Shown in pieces: positions 1 to 6,479 of a DNA stretch of 7,151 nt. The translations under genes and the position numbers were made by a program. Origin of the DNA: an uncultured Clostridia bacterium. Its GTDB lineage: Bacteria > Bacillota_A > Clostridia > Christensenellales > Aristaeellaceae. The notes below the pieces were generated by a model. It worked only from the letters and a program-made list of their open reading frames with translations, searched no databases and was not told where the DNA came from. Location: NCBI GenBank assembly GCA_947165745.1, contig CAMVBO010000083.1, forward strand, positions 1-7,151, read 5' to 3'. How positions within the stretch are numbered: position 1 is the stretch's first letter; each line of letters opens with the position of its first letter.

Positions 1-518
1 TGAAGGAAGCGCTGGGCGGCGTGGACATCCTGGTGAACAACGCGGGCATCACCCGGGACAAGCTGGCCTTGCGCATGTCGCCGGAGGACTTCGACGCGGT
101 GATCTCCGTGAACCTGAAGGGCACGTTTTTGATGATCAAGGCCCTGTACGCCGACTTCATGAAGAAGCGGGCGGGCCGCATCATCAACATCGCCTCCATC
201 TCCGGCCTGATGGGCAACCCGGGCCAGGCGAACTACTCCGCCTCCAAGGCGGGCGTGGTGGGCCTGACCAAGACCATCGCCCGGGAGTTGGCCGCCCGCA
301 ACGTCACCTGCAACGCCATCGCGCCGGGCTTCATCGAGACGCCCATGACGCAGGCCATGAACCAGGACGCCCTGGAGGAGGCCTGCAAGAGCATCCCCCT
401 GCGCCGCATGGGCAAGCCGGAGGACGTGGCGGCGGCGGCGGCCTTCCTCGCCAGCGACGAGGCGGGGTACATCACCGGCACCGTCATCACCGTCGACGGC
501 GGATTCTTTATGAGGTAG
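1..518 (+). CDS. fabG: 3-oxoacyl-ACP reductase FabG, 5'-truncated by window edge
   Basis: NADPH-dependent reductase of type II fatty acid synthesis; it reduces 3-oxoacyl-ACP to 3-hydroxyacyl-ACP in the cytosol. The reading frame is already open at base 3 ([15 protein letters not shown]), so the gene begins upstream of the window. The GTG at 21 is an internal valine, not a start. About 171 residues are present against roughly 245 for the family, so the N-terminal Rossmann glycine motif lies outside. Visible short-chain dehydrogenase features are NNAG, the catalytic Ser (codon 195-197, NIASISG), Tyr (codon 234-236) and Lys of YSASK with the expected 13-residue Ser-Tyr spacing, then the APGFIET segment and the C-terminal [10 protein letters not shown]. 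It is followed by fabF and fabZ on the same strand, which supports FabG over a generic short-chain dehydrogenase. Confidence 0.95.
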   Translation, partial: KEALGGVDILVNNAGITRDKLALRMSPEDFDAVISVNLKGTFLMIKALYADFMKKRAGRIINIASISGLMGNPGQANYSASKAGVVGLTKTIARELAARNVTCNAIAPGFIETPMTQAMNQDALEEACKSIPLRRMGKPEDVAAAAAFLASDEAGYITGTVITVDGGFFMR

Positions 519-602
519 GAGCCAGGAGTCAGGAATCAGGAGTATGAATAGCTTTTCAGGACGCTTTTCACTCCTCACTCCTCACTCCTCACTCTTCACT
601 CG
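516..602. repeat. Opposed heptanucleotide repeats forming an imperfect hairpin
   Basis: Four 7-base units related to cAGGAGT occupy 516-543, the first overlapping the fabG stop codon. Units of CACTCCT (three exact, then CACTCTT and CACTCG) occupy 569-602. The two blocks are complementary (AGGAGT against ACTCCT), so the transcript can fold into an imperfect stem with several registers around a loop at 544-568. The loop holds a direct repeat, GCTTTTCA, at 551-558 and 563-570. It lies just upstream of the fabF ribosome binding site and may modulate fabG/fabF read-through or expression; that role is inference. There is no T-run typical of an intrinsic terminator. Confidence 0.75.
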
Positions 603-624
603 ATCAACCTTGTGAGGAGATCGT

Positions 625-1857
625 ATGAACCATCGTGTAGTTATTACCGGCGCAGGCGTCATTTCCCCGGTGGGGAGCGGCGCGGAGGCCTTTTTCCAGA
701 GCCTGACCGAGGGCGTGTGCGGCATCGGCCCCATCACCCGCTTTGACACCGAGGGCTACAAGGTCAAGGTGGCGGCGGAGGTGAAGGGCTTCGACCCGGA
801 GGCCGCGGGCATCGACCGTGCCCAGGTCAAGCGCACCGACCTGTTCGCCCAGTACGCCATGGCGGCGGCCATCCAGGCCGTGTCCGACAGCGGCATCGAG
901 GGCACCGTTTCCCCGGAGCGCCTGGGCGTGTACGTGGGCAGCGGCATCGGCGGCATGCAGACCTTCGTGCAGGAGACGGAGAAGCTGCTCAACCGCGGCC
1001 CCGGCCGGGTCTCACCCTTCTTCGTGCCCATGATGATCGGCAACATGGCGGCGGGCAACATCGCCATCCGCTTCAACGCCCAGGGACCCTGCCTGCCGGT
1101 GGTGACGGCCTGCGCTACCAGCAGCCACGCCGTTGGCGAGGCCTTCCGGGCCATCAAGTACGGCCACGCGGACGCCATCATCGCCGGCGGCGCGGAGGCC
1201 ACGATCATTCCACTGGCGGTGGCGGGCTTTTCCAACATGAAGGCCCTCAGCGAGAGCGAGGACCCCTGTGCGGCGTCCCTGCCCTTCGATTCCCGGCGCG
1301 CCGGGTTCGTGATGGGCGAGGGCAGCGGCATCCTGGTGCTGGAGGAATACGAGCACGCCATGGCGCGCGGCGCGAAGGTCTACGCGGAGTTGGTCGGCTA
1401 CGGCAACACCTGCGACGCCTATCACATCACCGCGCCTCAGGCCGAGGGCGTCGGCGCGGCCAACGCCTTCAGGCTGGCGCTGGAGGAGGCCGGATATCAT
1501 GGCGAGAAGCTGTACATCAACGCCCACGGCACCGGCACGCCCATGAACGACAAGGTGGAGACCCTGGCCATCAAGAGGGCCCTGGGCGAGGACGCGGCTC
1601 GCGAGGCGCTGATCAGCTCCACCAAGTCCATGACCGGGCACATGCTGGGCGCCGCAGGCGGCGTGGAGGCCATTGCCTGCGCCATGGCGCTGAAGCACAG
1701 CGTCGTGCCGCCCACCATCCACCTCGACAGTCCCGATCCCGAGTGCGACCTGAATTACGTGCCGAACGCGGCGGTCAAGGCCGACATCCAGCTGGCCCTG
1801 TCCTCGTCGCTGGGCTTCGGCGGTCACAACGCGGTGATCGCGATGCGCAGATTTTGA
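625..1857 (+). CDS. fabF: Beta-ketoacyl-ACP synthase II (FabF)
   Basis: Condensing enzyme that elongates acyl-ACP with malonyl-ACP, releasing CO2. The 410 residues are close to the usual FabF length. The thiolase-fold catalytic set is complete and in FabF positions: nucleophile Cys163 (TACATSS), His301 (NAHGTGTP), Lys334 and His339 (STKSMTGHMLGAAGG), and the C-terminal gating segment SLGFGGHNA with Phe398. A Cys-His-His triad is expected for FabF/FabB rather than FabH, and the length and STKSMTGH block favour FabF. The ATG at 625 follows GAGGAG (614-619) by five bases. It lies 106 bases after fabG in the same operon. The last codons and the TGA fall inside the first hairpin of the repeat array that follows, although the protein end looks complete. 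Confidence 0.97.
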   Translation: MNHRVVITGAGVISPVGSGAEAFFQSLTEGVCGIGPITRFDTEGYKVKVAAEVKGFDPEAAGIDRAQVKRTDLFAQYAMAAAIQAVSDSGIEGTVSPERLGVYVGSGIGGMQTFVQETEKLLNRGPGRVSPFFVPMMIGNMAAGNIAIRFNAQGPCLPVVTACATSSHAVGEAFRAIKYGHADAIIAGGAEATIIPLAVAGFSNMKALSESEDPCAASLPFDSRRAGFVMGEGSGILVLEEYEHAMARGAKVYAELVGYGNTCDAYHITAPQAEGVGAANAFRLALEEAGYHGEKLYINAHGTGTPMNDKVETLAIKRALGEDAAREALISSTKSMTGHMLGAAGGVEAIACAMALKHSVVPPTIHLDSPDPECDLNYVPNAAVKADIQLALSSSLGFGGHNAVIAMRRF

Positions 1858-2050
1858 TTTGCGACGCAAAATCAAAATCAATGAATTGCGCCTTCGGCGC
1901 GTGAATCAGCGCTGCGCGCTATGAATTGCCCTGTGGGCATGAATTGCGCTTCGGCGCATGGGAAGAAGGCGCAATTCAAATCACGTGCCGCAGGCACAAA
2001 TCATGATTGCGAAGCAATCAAATCATGGCGCTTGGGCGCAAGCGCCAATT
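1850..2050. repeat. Array of short, sequence-divergent hairpins with A/T-rich linkers
   Basis: At least eight consecutive inverted repeats fill almost the whole gap between fabF and fabZ. H0 is 1850-1879 (long A/T stem with one bulge, spanning the fabF stop). H1 is 1888-1900 (GCGCC/TTC/GGCGC), H2 1908-1920 (AGCGC/TGC/GCGCT), H3 1927-1939 (TGCCC/TGT/GGGCA), H4 1945-1958 (TGCGC/TTCG/GCGCA), H5 1985-1997 (GTGCC/GCA/GGCAC), H6 2004-2020 (7 bp, GAA loop) and H7 2026-2047 (9 bp, GGCG loop). Starts are spaced about 18-22 bases within each half. Stems differ in sequence yet pair perfectly, while linkers are similar: ATGAATT-like on the left, and AAATCAT or AATTCAT, its approximate reverse complement, on the right. 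A 10-bp perfect inverted repeat (1940-1949 / 1969-1978) marks the switch of orientation. No coding function is supported; the role is unknown. Confidence 0.9.
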
Positions 2051-2096
2051 CATTTTCATCACTCAATACCCCCCTTTCCAAAACGGAGGACACATC

Positions 2097-2525
2097 ATGC
2101 AAACTGAACGCCTGAACCGAGAGCAAATCGCGCAGATCCTGCCCCACCGGGACGACATGGCGCTGTTGGACGAGGCCGCGCTGCTGGAGGACGGCACCGC
2201 CGAGGGCGTCTATCACGTGCGCGGCGACGAGTTCTTCCTCCGGGGCCACTTCCCGGGTAACCCCGTGGTGCCGGGAGTCATCCAGTGTGAGATCATCGCC
2301 CAGGCCTCCTGCATGCTGATGAAGGACGCCATCCCCGGCGGCACGCCCTACTACGCGGGCATCAACAGCGTGCGCTTCCGCCGCCCGGTGCGCCCCGGCG
2401 ACACCATCACGGTCCATTCCGAATTGGTGCGCAGCAAGGGCATGCTCTTCGTCGTCAAGGGCGAAGCCACCGTGGACGGGGCCGTATGCGCCTCCGGCGA
2501 GTTCATGTTTATGATCTCAAAATAG
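2097..2525 (+). CDS. fabZ: 3-hydroxyacyl-ACP dehydratase FabZ
   Basis: Dehydrates 3-hydroxyacyl-ACP to trans-2-enoyl-ACP in fatty acid elongation. The 142 residues form one hot-dog domain of normal FabZ length. Seen in order are ILPHRDDMALLD (residues 14-25), the catalytic block RGHFPGNPVVPGV with His51, Glu65 in IQCEIIAQA, and SVRFRRPVRPGDTI (91-104). The start at 2097 is chosen because GGAGG (2085-2089) stands seven bases before it and the domain begins immediately. The frame stays open upstream to an ATG at 2007, but that stretch is hairpin array and encodes nothing FabZ-like. It is the third fab gene of the operon, 239 bases after fabF. In many Firmicutes accB lies between fabF and fabZ, but here there is only the repeat array. 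Confidence 0.96.
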   Translation: MQTERLNREQIAQILPHRDDMALLDEAALLEDGTAEGVYHVRGDEFFLRGHFPGNPVVPGVIQCEIIAQASCMLMKDAIPGGTPYYAGINSVRFRRPVRPGDTITVHSELVRSKGMLFVVKGEATVDGAVCASGEFMFMISK

Positions 2526-2531
2526 CGGCAA

Positions 2532-2575
2532 ATGAAAAAAGGCTGAATGACAAGCGTCATTCAGCCTTTTTTCAT
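2532..2575. terminator. Bidirectional intrinsic terminator between convergent operons
   Basis: Perfect 20-bp inverted repeat (2532-2551 / 2556-2575) around a 4-base loop AAGC. The stem has a G/C-containing core (GGCTGAATGAC) with six A on one side and six T on the other, so an RNA from either strand ends its hairpin in a U-run. It begins 7 bases after the fabZ stop and ends 4 bases before the stop of the convergent ATPase gene, as expected for a shared terminator. Confidence 0.93.
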
Positions 2576-2578
2576 GTA

Positions 2579-3326
<748 letters not shown>

Positions 3327-3334
<8 letters not shown>

Positions 3335-4118
3335 GCTGCTCGCCTCCCTTCGCGATCAGTTCCACGTCCGGCACGGTCTGGGAGCCGTGGATGGCATAGT
3401 TTTCCGGGCCGTCCATCTTCTTCTCCACCCAGCGCAGGAAGCGGGTGACGGTGAAGGTCATCACGAAGTAGATGCAGGCGGTGATGAAGAACACCTCGTA
3501 ATATTTAAAGTAGGTGCCGGCGGCGCTCTTGGAGACGAAGAACAACTCCGTTACGGAGATCACGTTCAGCACGGAGGTGTCCTTGATGTTGACCACGAAT
3601 TCGTTGCCCAGGGCGGGCAGAATGTTGCGGATGGCCTGGGGCAGCACCACGTGCAGCATGCTCTGGCCGTAGGTCATGCCGATGGCCAGCGCGGCCTCCT
3701 GCTGGCCGGGGTCCACGGACTGGATGCCGCCGCGCACGATCTCGGCCAGGTACGCGCCGGTGTTGATGGACACGATGATGTAGCCCGCCAGCAGGTGGGG
3801 CAGGTTCACATGGAACACCGCCGACATGCCGTAGAAGATGACCATGGCCTGCACGATCATGGGCGTGGAGCGGAACACCTCGATGTACACGCCCAGCAGC
3901 CACCGCACCGCCTTGCGCAGCCAGTAGCGCGCGACGCCGTTTTCCCTGTCGACGGGCCTGGCGCGCACATAGCCCACGGCCAGGCCGATGACGAAGCCGG
4001 TCAGCGTGCCCGTCAGGGCGATCAGCAGCGTGACGCCCGCGCCCTGCAAAAACAGGCCGCCGTAGGTTTTCAGGAAGAAAAATACCCATTCAAAGAAGCC
4101 GGACTGGGCGGTGGGCAT
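3327..4118 (-). CDS. Polar amino acid ABC transporter permease (HisM/GlnP type)
   Basis: Inner-membrane permease subunit of the uptake system, 263 residues. Hydrophobic segments lie at about 20-50, 85-103, 108-126, 180-197 and 207-227. Family landmarks include [13 protein letters not shown] (26-38), the [13 protein letters not shown] block (78-90) and the cytoplasmic EAA coupling loop, [13 protein letters not shown] through [17 protein letters not shown] (141-174), which docks on the ATPase. Only one permease gene is present, so the channel is probably a homodimer (inference). A conserved-looking hydrophilic tail of about 30 residues follows the last segment. The ATG at 4118 has a modest upstream TGAGGA. 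The gene lies 78 bases after the binding-protein gene, with a hairpin in the gap, and overlaps the ATPase gene by 8 bases. Confidence 0.94.
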
Positions 4119-4151
4119 GAAATCACATCCTCAAAAGTATTGGTAAAACGA

Positions 4152-4182
4152 TGTATAGGGGCGCCGCAGCGGCGCCCCTACA
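4152..4182. repeat. G/C-rich palindrome between binding-protein and permease genes
   Basis: An 11-bp perfect stem (4156-4166 / 4170-4180, loop CAG) rich in G and C. It can also be read as GGGGCGCCG/CGGCGCCCC with outer TGTA (4152-4155) pairing TACA (4179-4182) across a TA bulge, as if a longer palindrome ending TGTAGGGGCG...CGCCCCTACA had gained two bases. Neither strand shows a proper T-run after it, so a full terminator is unlikely. In this position it could protect the 3' end of the binding-protein message and so raise its level over permease and ATPase (inference). It may also be a dispersed repeat copy. Confidence 0.8.
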
Positions 4183-4196
4183 GGGTGGTCGTTCGT

Positions 4197-4994
4197 TTAT
4201 TCGGCGGAAACCGGCTGGGTCAGCACGGCGTTGTCCATCAGGGCGTTGCGATCCTCGGCGCTGATGCCGGCCAGGATGGCGTTGATCTGCTCGATCAGCT
4301 CCGGCTGGCCCTGCTTGATGGCCACGGCCACGGAGGTGTCTTCCTCGGAAGCCACGAAGCCGGGGGTGACGAAGGTCAGGTCGGCGTTGGCCTGGCAGGC
4401 GGAAACCGCGCCGGGACGCTCGGAGATGTAGCCGTCGATGGCGCCGCTGGACAGGGCGGTCATCATGGCCGGGAAGGTCTCCTGGGCGGGCTGCTTGTCG
4501 ACGCCCTCCAGCTGGTCGATCACGGTGTAGTGAAAGGTGTTCTGCTGGCCGGTGATCTTCGCGCCGGCGAAGTCAGCCAGGGTCTCGGCGTTGGCGAAGG
4601 CGCCGTCCTTGCGCACCACGACCACCAGGTCGCTGTTGTAGTAGGCGTCGGTGAAGTCCACGGTGATCTTGCGCTCGGCAGTGGGGGACATGCCCGCGAT
4701 GACGGCATCGATCTGGTCGGCGTTCAGGGCGGGGATCAGGCCGTTCCACTCGATGGCGACGATCTCCAGATCCTTGCCCAGGCCCTCGGCGATCTTCTTG
4801 GCGATCTCCACGTCATAGCCCGCGGCAAAGCCCACGCCGCTGGCGATGGGCACGGTGTTTTCGCTGGCCTCGGTCTGGGTCCAGTTGAAGGGCGCGTAGT
4901 CGCACTCCATGCCCACGCGGAAGGTGCCCTCGGCGAAGGCGCAGGCGCTCAGCAGCATGGCGATGGCCAGCAGGGTGACGATGATTCTCTTCAT
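4197..4994 (-). CDS. Family 3 extracellular amino acid-binding protein (ABC transporter), likely lysine or basic amino acid
   Basis: Captures the amino acid outside the cell and delivers it to the permease. The 265 residues begin with a signal peptide (MKRIIVTLLAIAMLLSAC) with a lipobox LSAC placing the lipidated Cys at 18; an ordinary cleavage after AFA (19-21) is a less likely alternative. Family 3 landmarks are VGMECDYAPFNW (27-38), GYDVEIAKKIAEGLG (59-73), the ligand-contacting AGMSPTAERK with Arg108 (100-109), the FTDAYYNSDL block (114-123) and AIDGYISERPG (185-195). The start follows AGGAGG (5003-5008 on the complement) by eight bases. It is first gene of the operon behind a lysine riboswitch, so lysine is the favoured ligand. 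The protein alone would support only a polar amino acid. Confidence 0.94.
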   Translation of the reverse strand: MKRIIVTLLAIAMLLSACAFAEGTFRVGMECDYAPFNWTQTEASENTVPIASGVGFAAGYDVEIAKKIAEGLGKDLEIVAIEWNGLIPALNADQIDAVIAGMSPTAERKITVDFTDAYYNSDLVVVVRKDGAFANAETLADFAGAKITGQQNTFHYTVIDQLEGVDKQPAQETFPAMMTALSSGAIDGYISERPGAVSACQANADLTFVTPGFVASEEDTSVAVAIKQGQPELIEQINAILAGISAEDRNALMDNAVLTQPVSAE

Positions 4995-5017
4995 GGTAAT
5001 AGCCTCCTGATGTGTGA

Positions 5018-5056
5018 TATAAAATGCGTGACCGAAGTTCTATACTCCGGTCACGC
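5018..5056 (-). terminator. Putative riboswitch-controlled terminator hairpin in leader
   Basis: On the minus strand a 9-bp stem GCGTGACCG/CGGTCACGC (5048-5056 and 5026-5034) extends through a G-T pair and AGT/ACT towards a 5-base loop, and is followed by ATTTTATAT. The U-run is short and interrupted, so termination may be partial. It lies between the lysine aptamer and the ribosome binding site, where an expression platform belongs. A second small hairpin (TTGCCC...GGGCAA, 5062-5075) sits just before it. I could not identify a convincing antiterminator pairing by eye. Confidence 0.6.
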
Positions 5057-5085
5057 CGCATTTGCCCTCGGGCAATCATGTGTGA

Positions 5086-5261
5086 GATCAGAGATAGCGC
5101 TCCATGGTGTGGGCCATGACAGTGAACCGCGTGTTCCGCGCTCCCCCAACCCGAGACGTCTCCAACCGCCCCGGATTTCGGCGGCCTTCCCTTTCCCGCC
5201 GCTTCAGTGCCCCTGGAGGGGCTCGGCGGCGCTACTGATGAATCCCGCGCCTCTATCGATC
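5086..5261 (-). promoter_or_regulatory. Lysine riboswitch (L-box) aptamer
   Basis: A leader of about 176 nt that matches the conserved blocks of the lysine riboswitch in order on the minus strand. GATAGAGGCGCG (5246-5257) is followed by AGTA (5233-5236), as in GATAGAGGTGCG...AGAGTA of Bacillus subtilis lysC. Then come GAAAGGGAAGGCCGCCGAA (ending at 5177), matching the GAAAGGGGAGC...GCCGAAG block, and CTGTC (5118-5122) with a P5 stem ATGG/CCAT (5114-5117 / 5104-5107). GGAGCGCTATCTC ends the aptamer (5091-5103), matching GGAGGGCTATCTC. P1 is GATAG (5253-5257) with CTATC (5093-5097), extendable through GATC on both sides. Lysine binding should lower expression of the downstream transporter, giving feedback control of uptake. 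Identification rests on remembered consensus, not on a covariance search. Confidence 0.92.
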
Positions 5262-5275
5262 ATTCATTTTCCTAT

Positions 5276-5304
5276 ATTATAGTGGTAAAGGGTTGAAAAA
5301 GCAA
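5276..5304 (-). promoter_or_regulatory. Promoter of the lysine-type transporter operon
   Basis: On the minus strand TTGCTT (5299-5304) and TATAAT (5276-5281) are separated by exactly 17 bases, a good sigma-A-type promoter. Transcription would begin near 5269, just before the riboswitch aptamer, giving a leader of about 275 nt. The region from here to the terminator at 5370 (about 65 bases) shows nothing else. Confidence 0.8.
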
Positions 5305-5356
5305 GGGATGGGGCGATTTTTAATGGAAAGTTCGCAATGGAGGAGAGGGAGAACGG

Positions 5357-5390
5357 AATAAAACCAAAAGCCTTCCCCAGAGGGGAAGGC
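5357..5390 (-). terminator. Intrinsic terminator of the DUF362 operon
   Basis: On the minus strand a 9-bp stem GCCTTCCCC/GGGGAAGGC (5370-5378 and 5382-5390, loop of three) is followed by TTTTGGTTTTATT. It starts six bases after the stop codon of the DUF362 gene and separates that operon from the transporter promoter. Confidence 0.88.
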
Positions 5391-5396
5391 ATCAGG

Positions 5397-6467
5397 TTAT
5401 TCCTTCGCCGCTTCGGCGGCCGCCATCGCGGCCAGGGCCTTCATGCGGCGCTCGGCCACCTTGGGGTCCTCCACGAAGGGCACCACGCCCTCCACGGCGT
5501 CGGCGGGCCGGATGCGCGCGTCGTCCTTGTCCACGTTCAGCAGCACGTACCTCCGATTGCCCATGCCCAGTTCGTCCATGTAGGACAGCTGGCGATGGCC
5601 GTGGCGGCTCTCGATGCGTTCCCGCATGGCCGCTCCGTCTTCCTGGGACAGGGCGTAGATCAGGTCCACGCAGGCCTGGTCCACGGCCAGGATGTCGGTG
5701 CTGGCCAGGATGCCGATGTCCGGCGTCACCACCGGCTCGGCCAGGCAGCCCTCGCAGTCGCAGGACACGGAGATGTTGCGCATCACGTTGATGAAGCAGG
5801 TCTTTTTGCCGAAATAGTCCACGGTAGCCTTGGTGGATTCAGTCATGCGTTCCATCAACTCTTCCATGTCCACGCTCCAGGCCAGCTCCGGGTCCTGGCT
5901 GTTGCGGGCGTGGATCATGCGCTTGCCGATCTTGCCGTCGGCGCAGCCGATGCCGATGTTCTTGTTGCTGCCGCCGAAGCCGCCCATGGTGTGGCCCTTG
6001 AAGTGGGTCAGCGCCACCAGAGAGTCGTACTTGGGCAGCTCCCGGCCCACGCTCATGTGGTCGAACCACTTGCCGCCCAGCACCAGCAGATCCGCCGTGC
6101 CGAACTCGTCGGTGATGTCCACCGGGCAGAAGTCCCAGCCGTTCACCTTCAGCGTCTGGCGATGCTTTTCGGTGGTGTCCCGGTCGCCCTCATAGAAGGT
6201 GTTGGTTTCCACGATGGTCGCGCCGGGGATCTCGCTGGCGAGGAAATCCTTGACCCACGCGCTGGGGATTATGTTCGGGCCGTACTGTTCGCCGGTGTGC
6301 AGCTTGACGGCCACCTTGCCGCCGATGCGGCCGTTCACCCGGCGATAGAGCTTTTTAAGCCCCGCGGCGGACAGATCGCGGGTGAAATAGACGATGGATT
6401 CGTTGCCGGTGCGCTCCTCATAGGGCACGTAGCGCTCGCCGCCGGTGCCGGGAATCTTGTCGCTCAT
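5397..6467 (-). CDS. DUF362 domain-containing protein
   Basis: A protein of 356 residues of the DUF362 family, whose biochemical role is not well defined; some members carry iron-sulfur ferredoxin domains. Family-like blocks are KVAVKLHTGE (51-60), the signature region LTHFKGHTMGGFGGSNKNIGIG (153-174, His155 and His159), GKRMIHARN (181-189) and ILASTDILAVDQACVDLIY (253-271). No CxxCxxCxxxC ferredoxin motif is present. The cysteines are C114, C175, C224, C236, C238, C241 and C266, with a tight CDCEGC cluster (236-241) that might bind metal (inference). The end carries GMGNRRYVLLNV and a further Ala/Glu-rich tail of about 40 residues. The ATG at 6467 follows AGGAGG closely. The gene is 12 bases after the split-barrel gene, so the two are co-transcribed. 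Confidence 0.88.
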   Translation of the reverse strand: MSDKIPGTGGERYVPYEERTGNESIVYFTRDLSAAGLKKLYRRVNGRIGGKVAVKLHTGEQYGPNIIPSAWVKDFLASEIPGATIVETNTFYEGDRDTTEKHRQTLKVNGWDFCPVDITDEFGTADLLVLGGKWFDHMSVGRELPKYDSLVALTHFKGHTMGGFGGSNKNIGIGCADGKIGKRMIHARNSQDPELAWSVDMEELMERMTESTKATVDYFGKKTCFINVMRNISVSCDCEGCLAEPVVTPDIGILASTDILAVDQACVDLIYALSQEDGAAMRERIESRHGHRQLSYMDELGMGNRRYVLLNVDKDDARIRPADAVEGVVPFVEDPKVAERRMKALAAMAAAEAAKE

Positions 6468-6479
6468 GGCTTTTCCTCC

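Noticed and set aside
1012..1881. Minus-strand open frame of 289 codons opposite fabF
   Set aside because: FabF has all catalytic residues in the other strand; this frame has no family features and no ribosome binding site.
1850..2050. CRISPR-like array
   Set aside because: Units are about 20 bases, the conserved part is only a 5-7 base linker, and the variable parts are self-complementary stems rather than spacers. No cas genes are visible.
2026..2056. Last array hairpin as an intrinsic terminator ahead of fabZ
   Set aside because: The 9-bp stem is strong, but what follows (ATTCATTTTC) is not a U-run, and no separate fabZ promoter is visible downstream, so full termination would silence fabZ.
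2007..2096. Upstream ATG giving FabZ 30 extra residues
   Set aside because: The extension is translated from hairpins H6 and H7, lacks a ribosome binding site, and has no counterpart in FabZ, which starts well at 2097.
1921..2115. Small plus-strand open frame of 64 codons within the hairpin array
   Set aside because: Its repeated MNC start-like pieces are just translations of the ATGAATTGC linkers. No ribosome binding site, and it overlaps the fabZ start.
5120..5145. Possible T-box motif (GGAACACGCGG resembles GGAACCGCG)
   Set aside because: The match has an inserted base and no specifier-loop structure was found, whereas all lysine riboswitch blocks occur in order around it.
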